Shown here piece after piece: positions 12,243-24,347 of a stretch of DNA of 64,000 nucleotides; position 1 is the first letter of the stretch; every line of letters starts with the position of its first letter. The stretch comes from Hibiscus mutabilis. Its lineage: Eukaryota > Streptophyta > Magnoliopsida > Malvales > Malvaceae. The stretch is from positions 16,259,254 through 16,323,253 of the forward strand of contig CM033723.1 of assembly GCA_019671005.1 (NCBI GenBank), read 5' to 3'. The notes beneath the pieces were generated by a model that saw only the letters and a list, made by a program, of their open reading frames with translations, did no database searches and was not told where the DNA came from. Made by a program: the position numbers and the translations under genes.

Positions 12243-12591
12243 TTACCCCCTTCCCCCGGAGAAGAGCTTGCCCTCAAGCTCGGGATCACACAATTCAATC
12301 TTTGTCCCTCTCCGACTACGGGTCATCTTCATCTGCTACCTCTAACCAGAATAATCATTTGCATTGATGTCCTGAAAAATAGTGTTCGTCACAATTATAA
12401 TAAAGACCCTTAAACTGAATCAAATCGACTCACCATAGACTAGATTCAACCCGAACCGAATCTAAACTGAATGCAGTCTAGACCTGAAATGACCTGACCC
12501 AAACAACTTGATTACACCTCTAATTCAATCTTTTGATAATTGGTGGGTTTGCTGCTTCGGAGTTAGATCCTTGATTTTGCCAGGTAGTACT

Positions 12592-12967
12592 TCACAGGTC
12601 GATGATTTGGGTCAAGCTAGTATTTTGTCTCAAAGGTTCCCGCAAGATCCATAGCTTGAACCAAATCCTCAGTTTCTGCATCTCAACATCTATTCGGATT
12701 GAATCCGAGAGCCCAACAGTTAACAAATTAATTTGTTGATCAGTTCTCATCGAGTCTACACGGGACAACAATTCTAGAAATCGGTAGAGATAATCTTCCA
12801 CCAATCCCGTTTGGTTCAATTTTACTAACTCTCCCAAGGGGTTTTTGCACAGCGGGGGGACCAAACTGTATCTTTAAATCTCCTTCACAGAATAGCAGGC
12901 TTGTCTTGTTCCAGTTGGTAATACTACAGTTGTGCCTTTCTGGGCGAGTGAAAAGTTGGTTTATCAA
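12592..12967 (-). pseudogene. Gypsy gag fragment
   Basis: Two overlapping minus-strand frames together read like the retrotransposon gag region: a segment near FCEGDLKIQFGPP, then GELVKLNQTGLVEDYLYRF and QQINLLTVGLSDSIRIDVEM. A frame change separates them near 12850. Matrix/capsid-type remnant only; no protease or polymerase is left, so the element is non-autonomous. Confidence 0.65.
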
Positions 12968-13333
12968 TTTTGTTTGCTTCAGCCGTCTTTTGATTCAAAA
13001 AGAACTTTTCACATCTATGTTCCAAATTAACGGGTCCTCAGTCCCATCACAAGTTTGGAAAATCCAACTTTGTATAATGTGGAACCATGCCCAATCCTGT
13101 TGTTGCCTATGATCAGGTCTCATGCCTTTCTACAATCTCGCTTTTGTCAACGCTGCTATCACCATTGTCAATCCCTTTTCCCTTATCTGAATTCTGATTG
13201 GGAGTCAATGCCAACAGTATTTTGTCATACTCCGGTTCTAGTTTGTTGTATCTTGACTCCATGTCTGATTTGAACTAATCAAATTCCTCTCGTTTGATCA
13301 AATCATCCATTGTTCCTAGCTTTGAGGCCAAGT

Positions 13334-13687
13334 TGTGTAGATCTCAGGTATAGATCTCGTTTGAATAGGACTGCGTTGGGCAGTCGTTTGCTTCTTTCGC
13401 CTTCTAGCTATGACTCTTGTCAAAAAGAGAATCCACCTCGAGACTCGTTTGGGAGAGTGTCGTCGGATCTCAACTTTAGGTTTAAAATGCTTTTGATTTT
13501 TATTGATCTAAAAAAACCACTTATATAGAGGTTGCATGGAATAAAATACTCATTGGAAATAAATCTCCCGGTAAGGAAGTACTTCTAAGAAAGCGAGAAA
13601 TTAAAATCTCAATATCTCCTAATAAAACTATATAATGCTTAAAATAATAATATTCTTTTCCTAAATATAACTAAAGCTAACCTAAAA
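13334..13687 (-). repeat. 5' LTR of the intron-10 element
   Basis: Shares blocks such as GAGAATCCACCTCGAGACTC and AGAGGTTGCATGGAATAAAA with the left copy. Its ends are degraded (TGTGTAG... and ...CCTAAAA), so the boundaries rest on alignment to the left copy. Confidence 0.7.
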
Positions 13688-14225
13688 AATGTAGCTTGGC
13701 TTCTTAAAGAGCTTTTGATCTTTTGAAATTGAATCAATATCCATTAGCAATCCTCATATTTCTTTAAATAAAACTGTGTAATCTTATGCTGAAAATAAGA
13801 AGAAAAAAAATATGTTGCTCAGACTCTCATTTGTTAGTACCCACTGTCCAGCACGTGTATGTTCTAAATTGTCCAATATTATCAGATTTTGAGGGTCCTT
13901 AGAGGACCATGTCCCAAACTTTGCTAGAAATGGTTCTGAAAGGAAATGCTTTTATTAGAAATGGTGTAATGGATGAACTGATTATTTCAGAAAATTCTAT
14001 ACATACAGGATTTTGTGGTGCGATATGCCATGTGGTACAACCATCGGTCCTATCCTGGCAAGTGGTGTGGGAATCCGTACAGTAGATGTAGGTGCTCCCC
14101 AGTTATCGATGCATAGCATACGAGAAATGTGTGCTGTCGATGATGTGAAGCATTCATGTGAACATTTCAAGGCCTTCTTCCAAGAGTTCTCTCTGCTTGA
14201 TACCAACATCACCGTTGACGCGTAG

Positions 14226-15008
14226 GAAGGTAAAATGAACTTTTAAATGGCTGCTGCTTAAGTTGTTGCTAAAAAAAATACTCTGCAAACATGTGTGCCG
14301 TAGTTTCTGGCTTAGTTGGTTTTATGTTACTGGCTTAAGGTCGTAGATGGATTGAATGTGTGTAACTCTTAATTTCTTTTACCTCAATAACAATGTTGTC
14401 TTAGTCACTGGAAAACTTTGGCTGTCATGGTTTTAAAAAGTATAGCATCAGGGTCAACTCTGCCATGGTTCTAAAGCTTTTGATGCCATTCTTAACCATA
14501 ACATCCAAGTGAGTTCGTATTCAAATCTTATCTTATTTCTCATGGAGAGCTTGAGAAATGTATCCCTAAGTTCGAATTTGAAAATCTGTATAGCTTCATT
14601 TTGCAAGGGACAAACAAAGCAATTGCGGATTAAAATACCAAAGATTTGTTGTCAATGTATATAGCTTCATTAGTATATGCATCGTCGTCTGTCATTTATT
14701 GGACATACAAGAGCTGCCATTAGGGTAAAAAATGGAGTACAAGTCTGCACGTGTTCATTGATACTCGGTAAGAAACCCTTACCCCCTATAAACGTAAATA
14801 AACCAGTCTTTGTTTACATTTTCTAAGCCTGGAAAACTTCAAATTTTCTGGAAATCAAAATTTCACAGAACTCAAACTCAATGTTTGTTGTTAAAAAGCA
14901 TTATTGTTTCTTTGATGGAGAGTACTTTCAAGAAAGAAATCAAGGAAATTTATGACAAAAACAACAAATTCAAGTCTATCACTAAGTTAAAGTTTTGAAG
15001 ATTTATTA
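14226..15008. other. 3' flank of the aminopeptidase gene, no other gene seen
   Basis: AT-rich with no ORF of interest. Presumably holds the 3' untranslated region and polyadenylation signals, but I see no clear single AATAAA signal close to the stop codon. Confidence 0.4.
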
Positions 15009-15123
15009 TTTTTTTGTCATAAGAAAAGGGAGGGGAAGAAAGTGCTCCTCATGAATTCTAAACTCATGATCTAAGAGAACAATGATGAGCAGCTTGGCCA
15101 ACTGGTCAAATATGCTGGCTCCC
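15009..15123 (-). mobile_element. tRNA-derived SINE, copy 1
   Basis: On the minus strand the element begins GAGCCAGCATATTTGACC, continues with an A-box-like TGACCAGTTGGCCAAG, then a degraded B-box (GAGTTTAGAATTC), and ends in a pyrimidine-rich then A-rich tail. It shares order and wording with the better preserved copy at 35385-35533. No clear target-site duplication. Confidence 0.6.
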
Positions 15124-16689
15124 AATAAATGAATATATTAATATAATAAAAATGATAACAAGTAATGCCTGCTTCTATCCGTCTAATATGCGGGATTTTG
15201 ATTGTATCAACCCACTAGTATTTGCGAACCCATCAACTTCACTACTTCACAATGAATATGAAAAACTGAATCTTCTCTCAATGGTTTTTTTTTTTGCAAA
15301 AATCGAACCAATACATATGAAATTTTATATACTAATCTTTCAACCGAACTTAAAACATTTATTTTTCTCCAAAAGGACCATGATCTGAAGTTCTGAATAC
15401 GATTATTGTTTTCGAGATTAACAATTTTTTTTTGTTAATTTGGTACTAAAAAGAATCTTGTCGGAGATTCTAGTTGGTCAAGAAACTCATAAGATAAAGC
15501 ACGAATGAGCTTACGGAAGAGTCTAAAAGAAAGCCTCTTAAAAAGAGGCTAAAAAGAAGCAATATCGATATGATCGTTAGATTAGGTATAATAAAATTTG
15601 AATCGTTGGATTAAAAAAATAAAAAAGGTAAAGGGAATAGAAGATTAACCTATTAACCTTATAGAAAGAAAAGAAGAAAAACAACATTTTTTTACAAACC
15701 TTCATTTTCTTTCTTTCATCTTCTTCAACCTCGATTTCTTTATGTTTGAGTTGGAGTAAAGTAATATTTGAGGTAAGATTCTTCCTCTTCACATATCAAG
15801 CTTCAAAATAAGATCTATGTCTCCATATATGAGTGTTATTGGGTGGCTAGGGTTTCGTTGATATTCTGCTTTAAGAAAGGTTTCGAAGGAATTTGAGAAA
15901 TAGTTTTGTCTTTCATCCTTTCATTAATCCTTATGTATTTCTATGATGATTGTTAAATAGTGAACGAAGGAGGAGAGTTTTTCAAAAGTATAGGCAATGA
16001 GAAAGCTTAAAAAGAGGATAAAGAAGGCACCTCTTGGGTGTTTTGTTCAAGGTAAAACACTTTCATTACTAGTATGATGCATATGAGTCATAAAAAATGA
16101 GTCTTGTAGGTTAAATGTGTACTAAAGCATGTCATGTTGAATTTCGTGAATCAATATTCTTGAGATGAGATTGACGATATGATTGCTTGCTAATGGTGTT
16201 AAATGACGCATGAACAACGTTGGTGACTTTAGGTATAGTCTTAAGGACACTATAAGAAGGTTAGAGTTAGATTGAGGAGCATTTTTGAGCTGAAAATGAC
16301 ATTTCCTGCATTTTGGTATCAATATAGCTCTTGCAGTATCAATACCATTTGAACGAATGTAGAAATTTGAGTAAAAGTATCATGTAGTATCTGTATTGTT
16401 CTTGACGGTATCTGTACTGTTCTTGACGGTATATGTATTGTTCTTACATATTACATAAAAATTTCTATTTTTTAAAAGCACGTACTTATATATTGTTCCC
16501 ATCTTTGTATATATTTACATATGGAGTCAAGTTTGAAAACTTTCTCCTCAAGTAACAAATTTTAGGTTTTCTTATCTATAAATCAAAATTATTATTAAAT
16601 AATAATATTTACCATAAAATATCTCTATTAATTTTTTCAACTCGATCATTAAAAAAAATCTAAGTATTTAAATAAAACATTTGTATTAA
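15124..16689. other. AT-rich spacer without genes
   Basis: No coding region supported. Holds a small perfect hairpin (GCCTCTT AAA AAGAGGC, 15533-15549) and a weak group of GGTATC-type sites at 16314-16442 (cluster C: GGTATCAATATAG, CAGTATCAATACC, GACGGTATCTGTAC repeated). The latter suggests a worn LTR relic of the kind seen elsewhere in the window. Confidence 0.4.
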
Positions 16690-17060
16690 ATTCGGAAACG
16701 CGTGCGGAAACAAAATTCCCAAAATATAATGTCCAAAGTCTGATTACATAAATGTCCCAAAATATAAAATAATAATCTGAAAGTTTAAATAAAACAGTTC
16801 ATACTGATGAGTAAATATCCGAGTAAAATACAAGAAGCTCCAGTGCAAAGTCGCCTAATCAGTCTGAGTATCTGAAAGAAGAAACTATGGGGTGTAAGCT
16901 AAAGAGCTTAGTGTGTCTCTAAAGTGCAAACAATCAAAATCAAAACAATATTTTATTTTTTGATAAATTCTATTTTGAAAACACAACAAATCAGATAAAT
17001 TCAAAACATAATGATATGATATCCGATGCATGACTCAATACCCGACTATCCGATATCATA

Positions 17061-17124
17061 CAGAGTGGAGGATTGCCCTCGCCAGAGTGGAGATTTCTCT
17101 CACCAGGGTGGAGGTTTCCCTCAC
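17061..17124. repeat. Three tandem ~21-bp repeats
   Basis: CAGAGTGGAGGATTGCCCTC, CAGAGTGGAGATTTCTCTC and CAGGGTGGAGGTTTCCCTC follow one another. Each has a GAG..CTC-like inverted core. Confidence 0.8.
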
Positions 17125-17780
17125 TTTTTTCGAACATAGATCCGATCCCATGACACAATGATATGATTTAAAAATCATAAATCCGAACTCTTACGAGTGT
17201 TTCATTTCTGAAAACCCGATGTTTGATTTAAAAACACAATTTAATATGCAGTGCATGATGTTTCAAACAGTCTCAAATCACAATTCAGATAACTAAATCA
17301 AGCAACAATAAAACATTTATTTCACAAATTATAGCACAGTCAGAAACACACAAACATATTGCACAAGAAGAGAACACACCTTAGCAAGCAGTAGCTCTAA
17401 TACCGAGCAGAACGCATCTCACGCTCAGGTCTAGCTGAATCAAAACCTACGATGATAACTCTATATTAATAACCATTTCTCACTAAGCCACCACTAAAAA
17501 CAATAGAACGGAACTGGAGGCATACTCACGTAAAGGCCTCGAAGAATGTGCACGATCGATCTAAACAGAATAAGGTAACTTGTTAGCCTCAGAGACGATA
17601 CCTGAACACGAGAATAACTCAGGTTAATCTAATACTCAAATCTTTTGTAGTTACTAAGGTACAAAAATAATCGTAATTAGCCAAACAGAGATTTTGGGTG
17701 CGAATTTGACAAAACGAACAACGAATTCGGACTCAGGACGTCGAATAAGGTCAAGATGAAGGTTTCTTGAAAAGTTAACT

Positions 17781-18070
17781 TTGGGTCAAAAAGTCAAAGT
17801 CAACTAATCAAAGGTCAACGATCAACTCTGGTCAAATTGGTCAAGGTTAAAAGTCAACAGTCAACTCTGATCAAATTGGTCAAGGTCAAAAGTCAACTCT
17901 GGTCAAACTAGTCAAGGTCAAAAGTCAACGGTCAACTCTGGTCAAACTAGTCAAGGTCAAAAGTTAACGGTCAACTCTAGTCAAAGCTGACGTTATCAGG
18001 TCAACGGGTCAGGTTCGGTCAACGATCTGGTCGGTCAATGGTCGGGTCGGGTTGGTCAACGGTCCAAAGT
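17781..18070. repeat. GTCAA-rich tandem repeat
   Basis: Repeated GGTCAAAAGTCAACGGTCAA followed by CTCTGGTCAAACTAGTCAA in imperfect units of roughly 44 bases, breaking down into shorter GGTCAACG words to the right. Similar GTCAA words occur at 7110-7160. Confidence 0.75.
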
Positions 18071-18470
18071 TAAAACCTGGTTCAGCTGGTTCGGTTCACC
18101 CATCTGGTTCAGTTCTCAACAGCTTCAGTCACAAGGCCTGGTCTGGTTCATCTGGCCCGGTTCGGCTCCCTCACTAACCACCCAATTTGGGCTCCACCAA
18201 TCAAGCCTTTCACTACACCCACACACTCGGGCCAACCCAGCAAGCCCCCCTCTCACCCACACAACCCAGCAAACCCAACATCCAAACACCCTCTCACACA
18301 TACAAGCACAATCCCAATAGCCCAAACCCATTTCCCCATTAGGGTTTACCAAACCCGAACGACGGCGCACAATCGCTCACAACAACGACGACGAATGCTC
18401 TAAAACACTGTAACGGCGGTGACAAAAGATGCATAACAATGGCAGCGGCGCGAACTCGCTGGCGGCACAT

Positions 18471-19529
18471 ATTATACATATATTTTTTGTCTTATTGAAA
18501 ATTTTGTTTAACATTTTACTTACACACATTTTATTTTTCAAGTCGCTTTCGTTTTTAATAATATATATGTATATAATCTTTAAACTTATTGTTTTGGTTA
18601 ATAAAATTTATTGAGAATTGAGATTGTATTGTTGCAAACATATTTATTTGTTTTTTTGCAGGTTGACTTATCTAATTTCTTTGACAATATCTCTTTGTTA
18701 GACTTGTGAAAGTTCGCAGTTAATTTATTTCTCGGTTCAACCCTTTGTTTGATGAGGTTGCCGCTCTCTCTTGGAACTTTTTAACTTTTGAGCTTCGTCC
18801 TTTGACTTTGATCCACCACCGGCATCAGATGCTTGATGGATTTGTTACTCTTATTTTTCATGATTTGCATATATGTCTTTGGTTATCATTATGAATTTAT
18901 GGATGACACTTTGGATCTTTTTGTTGCATTAATATTTTTAATTTTGTAGTTTCATTTTGAATGTTTTGGATATATTTGGATATTCTACATTATGCATATA
19001 TTTTAGATTATGACATTGATCTTATGTAATTATAACTATTTTGGATTACCCTTGACTTTTACTTATATTGTGCCTATCATCTTATTTGTCTATTGTCTTT
19101 CAATACTATTAATCGTACAAATTTTCTTAGTGCTTGAAACAATTGTTTCCAAGGGTTTAGAACAATTGACTTCCATAAAACTTTAGTCAATGAAAATAAG
19201 TTTAAAACATTTTTCTAAGTGATTTTTAATTAAAACCTACAAATTATATATATGGTATCGAAATTGTTCTTGTGCTACAGACTATATACTATGAAGATGT
19301 ATGTTTAAATTGTGGATTAGTACTGGTACACATACAAGAGTGTCAATACTCATGGTATGAATTTGTGTAGGCAATGAACTAAAATGGTACCGATGCTACA
19401 CAATAGTACCGATACAATTAACATAACTACTGCTACCATAAGAACAGTACCGATTTCGAAATCAAACATGCAATAAGTTAGTATCGATTCTGGACGAACA
19501 ATATCGATTTTGAACAAGGTTTTTAAATT
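18471..19529. other. AT-rich spacer with GTACCGATAC sites (cluster D)
   Basis: No gene supported. Cluster D lies at 19252-19506: GGTATCGAAATTG, GTACTGGTACAC, GGTACCGATGC, AGTACCGATACAA, CAGTACCGATTTC, AGTATCGATTC. The T-rich part at 18870-19100 resembles the non-coding tail before the Copia LTR at 4583, so this may be a Copia relic. Confidence 0.4.
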
Positions 19530-20204
19530 TGGTGATCTCGGGTAAGAATTTATGTTATCACATTTTTACTATAATTTTGGTAAGAATTTATGTAGATTCG
19601 GTAAGAATTTGTGTACATACCCAAATACTTATGAGTTGCGTAAGAAATAAGGTTATCCTATAAGAGTTTAGGTTATAACACAATTTCTTACCATAAGTTT
19701 CGATGGGTTTGGATTTGATGATATGGGGTAAGAATTTGTATTATTACCTTTTTTCTTACTGGTTTTATAATAATTTATGTAGGTTTCATAACAATCTGTG
19801 TAGATCCCCTATTTCTTATGAGTTTGGTAAGAAATAGAGTTATTCTTTAAGATTTTATGTTATAACACAATTTCCTACCATAAGTTGGGCTGATTTTAGA
19901 TTTGGTGATATGGGGTAAGAATTTGTGTTATTGTCGTTTTTATTACTGACTCTCTAATAATTTATATAGGTTTCGTAAATATTTGTGTAAGTACCTTATT
20001 TCTTATGAGTTTGGTAAGATATAAAATTATCCTTTAAGATTTTATGTTATAACACAATTTCTTACCATAAGTTTGGTTGGTTTTAGATTTGGTGATATAG
20101 AGAAGAATTTGTGTTATTACCTTTTTCCTTAATATTTCTCTAATAGTTTATGTAGGTTCGGTAACAATTTGTATAGGTACCCTATTTCTTATGAGTTTGA
20201 TAAG
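19530..20204 (+). repeat. ~187-bp satellite, left arm of array
   Basis: About 3.6 copies. The phrase ATTTGGTGATATGGGGTAAG recurs near 19713, 19900 and 20087, a step of about 187 bases. Each unit also includes CTTATGAGTTTGGTAAG and TTATAACACAATTTC. The Athila-like element interrupts the array inside a CTTATGAGTTTG|ATAAG site. Confidence 0.85.
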
Positions 20205-21578
20205 TGTTAAGTGTGTAAAAATACTAAATTTTCTACCTGTTTTACTCATATTATTGTTAAACTTAGGCTCATTTCAGTTGCAATCTTAGTCATTCATGCA
20301 TAGTTTTGTAGTTTTCTTTTGATGGTTTTTATGGAGAAATCGCTGCGATTTTGCTTTATTTTGTGCAGGACGAGTTGCCGAGTCACTTGCCGAAAGATGC
20401 CCTAGCAAGTATGGATAAGGATGACGACTTGCTGAACCACTTGCCGAAGGATGCCATGACAAGTATGGATAAAAGTCATTATCTGTAGAATTATCTCAAA
20501 CGCAAAGGATAATTATCCCAGATTCAAAATTCAAATCTGAATCAGATAGAGATCAAATCCCACATATTCCACACGCATTTGGAATCCTTCTCCTTACCTA
20601 TTTAATGAGATTGCAACATCAACAAAACGGAGAGTCAATCATGAGAGGGAGAGCATATCTAAGAGGGGGATTTGCGCGCAGCATTTAATGCAGATTGGAG
20701 AAGTTCATCTTTTCCATTTCTTTTATCTTGTATTGTGCGATCCATCCATGTCTGGGATTTATTCATTGTTGTCAACCCAGCCATGAATTAGATTAACTTG
20801 GCCTAGGTTTTCGGGTTTTATTGGTGTGTAGAGACGAATGTTTGGTTATTGGTTTTTAATTCAATAAATTCATTATTTATCCATTCTTGGTTCTTTATTT
20901 TCGCTCAAGGAAATTGGGAAAGGAACTTGAATTGCATCTATTTATCTAGGCTCGGGAGAGCTAGATTCACGAAACGAGTGGATACGATTTCCATTTAAAC
21001 AACAGATGGTGGAAACTAATTTGCCTTAGGAATAAGGATCAGATTTTAGCGACTAAGAAGAGTGCAAAGATCGATGTTGTTCACCTAAGTTTAACACAGG
21101 GATGTATCACCAAGGCTTGCACAAAAATTAGTTCTTCGGTTAGGGATAACGCGAAGGCATTGAAGAACACTCTGTCGAACATTGAAGGAGGCAACCCAGT
21201 TGCCACAACAATCTACTTGCCACGGCAATTCACTTGCAGCAGCAATTTACTTGCCACATCAAGATCCTTGCCAAAGTAGTTTACTTGCCACCACAATTTA
21301 CTTGCCTCAGAAATTACTAGCCGCATCAATTCATTTGGCAATCGCACCACTACTCACGATAACCCGACCTAATCTCTCATATCGATTATCTCTTTCTATT
21401 TACTTAGTTTATTTTACTTGATATTTATCACCATTTATCACTATCAATTTATTTCTTTTACAGTGCATTAACAAAGTGGCCCAAACTAATCCCTATAGAG
21501 ATGGTAATTGATACCTATCACTTTATTACTTGTGACTTGTATACTTGCACCATTGCGTAGCACTTATATCACACAACA
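20205..21578 (+). repeat. 5' LTR of the Athila-like element
   Basis: 1374 bases, TGTTAAGTGTG...ACACAACA. The 3' part holds repeated ACTTGCCAC/CAATTTACTTGCC words (21190-21330). A CTATTTAA TATA-like site lies near 20599. Confidence 0.9.
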
Positions 21579-21584
21579 AGTTTT

Positions 21585-21598
21585 TGGCGCCATTGCCG
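21585..21598 (+). other. Primer-binding site, Athila type
   Basis: TGGCGCCATTGCCG, six bases after the LTR. It differs by one base from the TGGCGCCGTTGCCG site I associate with Athila elements (tRNA-Asp). Confidence 0.85.
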
Positions 21599-21707
21599 AA
21601 GATTGACAATAGCAACTTTGCTTTTAATTTCATGCACATTTGACTTTGCATTTATTTATTTTGTTATTTGTTTCAAGGGGCTAACATTTTTGGTTTTGCG
21701 TCTATGT

Positions 21708-23560
21708 ATGACCAGAGCGAGACCAACAACACAAGACTACCTACTTGAACCTGAGATTGAACGATTTTTTCATAGAAGAAGAAGAGAGCTAAGAGCAGCA
21801 ATGGCATATCCACCTGTTGACCAAGTCGGCAATTTGGATGCCAACGACAATCAAAATGCCCTCGGCAACTAGAATACTGCGGCATGAGGCAGAGCAGCTC
21901 TAGCCGAGCAACCTGTTTGTGTAAGGAACAAACCCATTCGAGATCACTTACTTTTAGACCCTAGTGATCTCAATCCAGGAATTGTCACTCTTGAGATTCA
22001 AGCGCACACTTCGAATTGAAGCCAGTGATGTTTAATATGCTCAATTCAATCGGCCAGTTCAACGGCTCAGCAACTGAAGATGCCAGATAGCATCTTAAAT
22101 CATTCTTAGAAGTTTGCAATTCATTCAGACAACAGGGAGTCCACAAAGATGTTCTAAGGCTAAAACTATCCCCTTATTCATTGAGGGATGAGGCAAGATC
22201 ATGGCTAAACAATATACCATCTAAATCTTTAGAATCTTGGATAGATCTATGTTAAAGTTTTCTTGTTAGATTTAATTTTACAAATATGACTGGTAAATTG
22301 CGGAATATGACATTACTTTTTTTCGTCAATTAGATGATGAGTCCATGTATGAGGCTTGGGATCAGTATAAAGAGCTTCTACGCAAATGTCCTATGCACAG
22401 ATTCAAAGATTAGACACAAGTATTGATGTTTTACAATAGAGTCAATGTACCAACTAGGATGATGCTAGATGCCTCGGCAAATGGCACACTCCTAGACAAG
22501 TCACCTGAGGAAGCTTTGGAGATTTTGGACAGACTTGCCAACAATGATTACCAGTTCCCAACCACTGGAAGAAGAGTTGTGAGGCGAAATGCCTTAATAA
22601 TTGAGCTTGATTCATCGGATACTATCTCAGCACAATTGGTTGAATTAACCAACATGGTTAAAAACTTGCAGCGACCAATAACACACAGGAGGATTGAGGG
22701 AGTAGATTCATATTGTGATTCTTGTAATGATAGCCATGATTCTTTTTAGTGTCTGCAGAACCCAGAGTCCAGTTTTTATGTTGGAAACTATAACCGAAAC
22801 AACAACCCATATTCCAACACATATAATCTAGCATGGCGGCAGCACCCTAATTTTTTATGGAGGAACCAGAACAACTCCAACAATCAGAACTGCCAGAATA
22901 CAAAAGCATCAGGATTTTGACAGTATATGCCATAGCAACAATTGTCACAACAACATTCGTCACCAACTAGTTCTTTGGAAACCACTTTAAATGCTTTCAT
23001 GCTTAAAATTGAATCTTATATGGCTAAGCTAGTAGTTTCATGAAAAAGAATGACATTTTTATGAATATGTTTGAGATGACAATGCAAAATCAAGGAGTAG
23101 CAGTAAAAGCATTAGAGACACAAGTTGGGAAATTTGCCCAAGTTCTAGCTCAAGATTACAAGGCAGTCTGCTCAGCGACATTGAGGTTATATAAGGAATG
23201 GACCATGAACAGTATAAAGTAATCACCACACGAAGTAGACCAAAGGCAAATGATGATCCTATCCAACCTGAAGATAATAGTCAAACAGCAGAGCAGACCC
23301 CTATTCAGAATGATGCACCTCGTGACAATGCCACAACAATTGCAGAAGATGAGCCTTTAGTAATTGCCATGACAAGTTCACTTGCCGCGGTAAATTCATC
23401 CAACATTGACAAGCCAAATGAGACGAGTAAAGGCAAAGAGATTTCTTGTCATGGCAAATTCATCCAACATTGCCATTCCCACAGAGGCTGAAGAGGCATA
23501 AACATGAATACCATTTAAAGAAATTTCTTGACATCCTGAAGCAAGTTCACATCAACTTAC
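21708..23560 (+). pseudogene. Athila gag
   Basis: Starts MTRARPTTQDYLLEPEIERF and is stopped by TAG at 21870-21872. Later segments keep the family pattern in shifting frames: LNSIGQFNGSATEDA, LKLSPYSLRDEARSWLNNIP, then an open stretch at 22423-22749 with SPEEALEILDRLANNDYQFP. A zinc-knuckle-like CDSCNDSHDSF is followed by TAG and then a Cys codon, so the stop falls inside the knuckle. An Asn/Tyr-rich segment (NNNPYSNTYN) follows, as in Athila gag. Structural capsid protein in a working element; here not translatable as one product. Confidence 0.8.
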
Positions 23561-23689
23561 CACTGGTTTAGGCAATAGAGCAGATTCCCAATTACTCTAA
23601 GTTTCTTAAAGACATTGTCTTTAAGCGAACAAGGATGAGAGAGTTCGAGATAGTTGCCTTGATAAAGGGTGGTATGGCAATATTGCATA

Positions 23690-24130
23690 ACTGATTGCCA
23701 CCCAAACTAAAAGATCCATGCAGTTTTACAATATCATGTGCCATTGACAATCACTATGTCGGGAAGCACTGTATGACCTTGGAGCGAACATAGACCTTAT
23801 ACCAAAATCTATCTTTCAAAGATTAGGCATAGGGAAGGCGAGACCCACTACAGTCATGCTACAGCTTGTGGATAGATCTTATGTTCACCCAGAGGGAAAA
23901 TCAAAGACATTTTGGTAAGAGTGGATAAATTTATTTTTTCTACTAATTTTATTATTTTGGATTATGAAGCAGATGAGTTCGCCCTCATTATTCTTGGACG
24001 ACCGTTCTTGGCAACGGGAAGGACTTTGATCGATGGAGAGGGGAGATCTCGCAATGCGGGTTAATGAGCAGCAAGTCAAGTGCAATGTTTTCAAAACCAT
24101 CAAATATGTCGATAATCCAGAAGAATGTCA
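23690..24130 (+). pseudogene. Athila aspartic protease region
   Basis: Preceded by LPPKLKDPCSF. The active-site signature is YDLGANIDLIP (DLGA at 23775-23786), then LGIGKARPTTV and a HPEGK segment. Further on, LILGRPFLATGR-like sequence is present only in a shifted frame. Expected role is maturation of the Gag-Pol polyprotein. Frameshifts near 23765 and 23910 break it. Confidence 0.75.
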
Positions 24131-24347
24131 GACTATCTAGGCCACAACATAATTTAACTTTGATGTGGACGAGCATTGGCACGAAATTTTAATTGATGAA
24201 CCTGAAAAACTTGAGGAGCCAGACATCGAGGCACAACAGGAAGCAAATTGGATCGTAAGTCAACTGGGTAAAAGTTTTGAATCTCTTGATTACTCAAGTA
24301 AGAAATGTAAACCTGACAAACCTTCTATTGAGTAACCTCTCATTTTA

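Larger units (their letters stand above)
11883..13687 (-). mobile_element. Small decayed Gypsy-type element in intron 10
   Basis: Two similar ~355-base direct repeats (11883-12242 and about 13334-13687) flank about 1.1 kb. The first copy has inverted ends TGTTACG...CGTAACA. The pyrimidine run TTACCCCCTTCCCCCGG immediately inside the left repeat is a polypurine tract on the minus strand, so the element reads right to left. The flanks ATTGT and AATGT match at four of five bases, compatible with an old 5-bp target-site duplication. It sits between the splice sites at 11796 and 14008, so it need not disturb splicing. Confidence 0.75.
8608..14225 (+). pseudogene. Aspartyl aminopeptidase (peptidase family M18), 11 exons, three frameshifts
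   Basis: Zinc exopeptidase that removes N-terminal Asp/Glu. Exons by frame and GT-AG sites: 8608-8689, 8837-8972, 9198-9276, 9371-9573, 9719-9788, 10330-10413, 10516-10672, 10877-11049, 11496-11570, 11655-11795, 14009-14225. With breaks ignored the product is about 473 residues, near the length I recall for plant homologues. Expected metal and catalytic motifs are visible: SAHTDSP, RLDNL, FDHEEVE, SADMAHALHP and SMHSIRE near the end. Three indels break the frame: an extra T at the end of exon 7 (CTCTTTAAG, giving TAA), a missing T in exon 8 (AATGTTGATG), and about five bases missing near 14021-14024 in exon 11. In exon 8 a usually conserved Gly after DHEEV is Glu. Splice sites are all intact, so decay would be recent; indel errors in the assembly are the main alternative. 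Confidence 0.85.
16690..18470 (-). repeat. Gypsy-type LTR or LTR relic, minus orientation
   Basis: Read on the minus strand it contains CACTAAGCTCTTTAGCTTACACCCC-like wording split over 16895-16925, resembling the 'cactaag..gcttac' block of the Tekay-like LTRs at 47450 and 62650. It carries three ~21-bp repeats (17061-17124) and a GTCAA-rich tandem region (17781-18070). Ends are not defined and no primer site was found. Confidence 0.45.

Noticed and set aside
15533..15549. GCCTCTT-AAA-AAGAGGC hairpin as a terminator
   Set aside because: Perfect but only 7 bp, in AT-rich plant spacer with no gene ending nearby. Likely chance.
18125..18370. Minus-strand frame rich in Trp, Gly and Cys
   Set aside because: Composition follows from the repetitive CCCA/CAACCC sequence of the LTR; no domain recognised.
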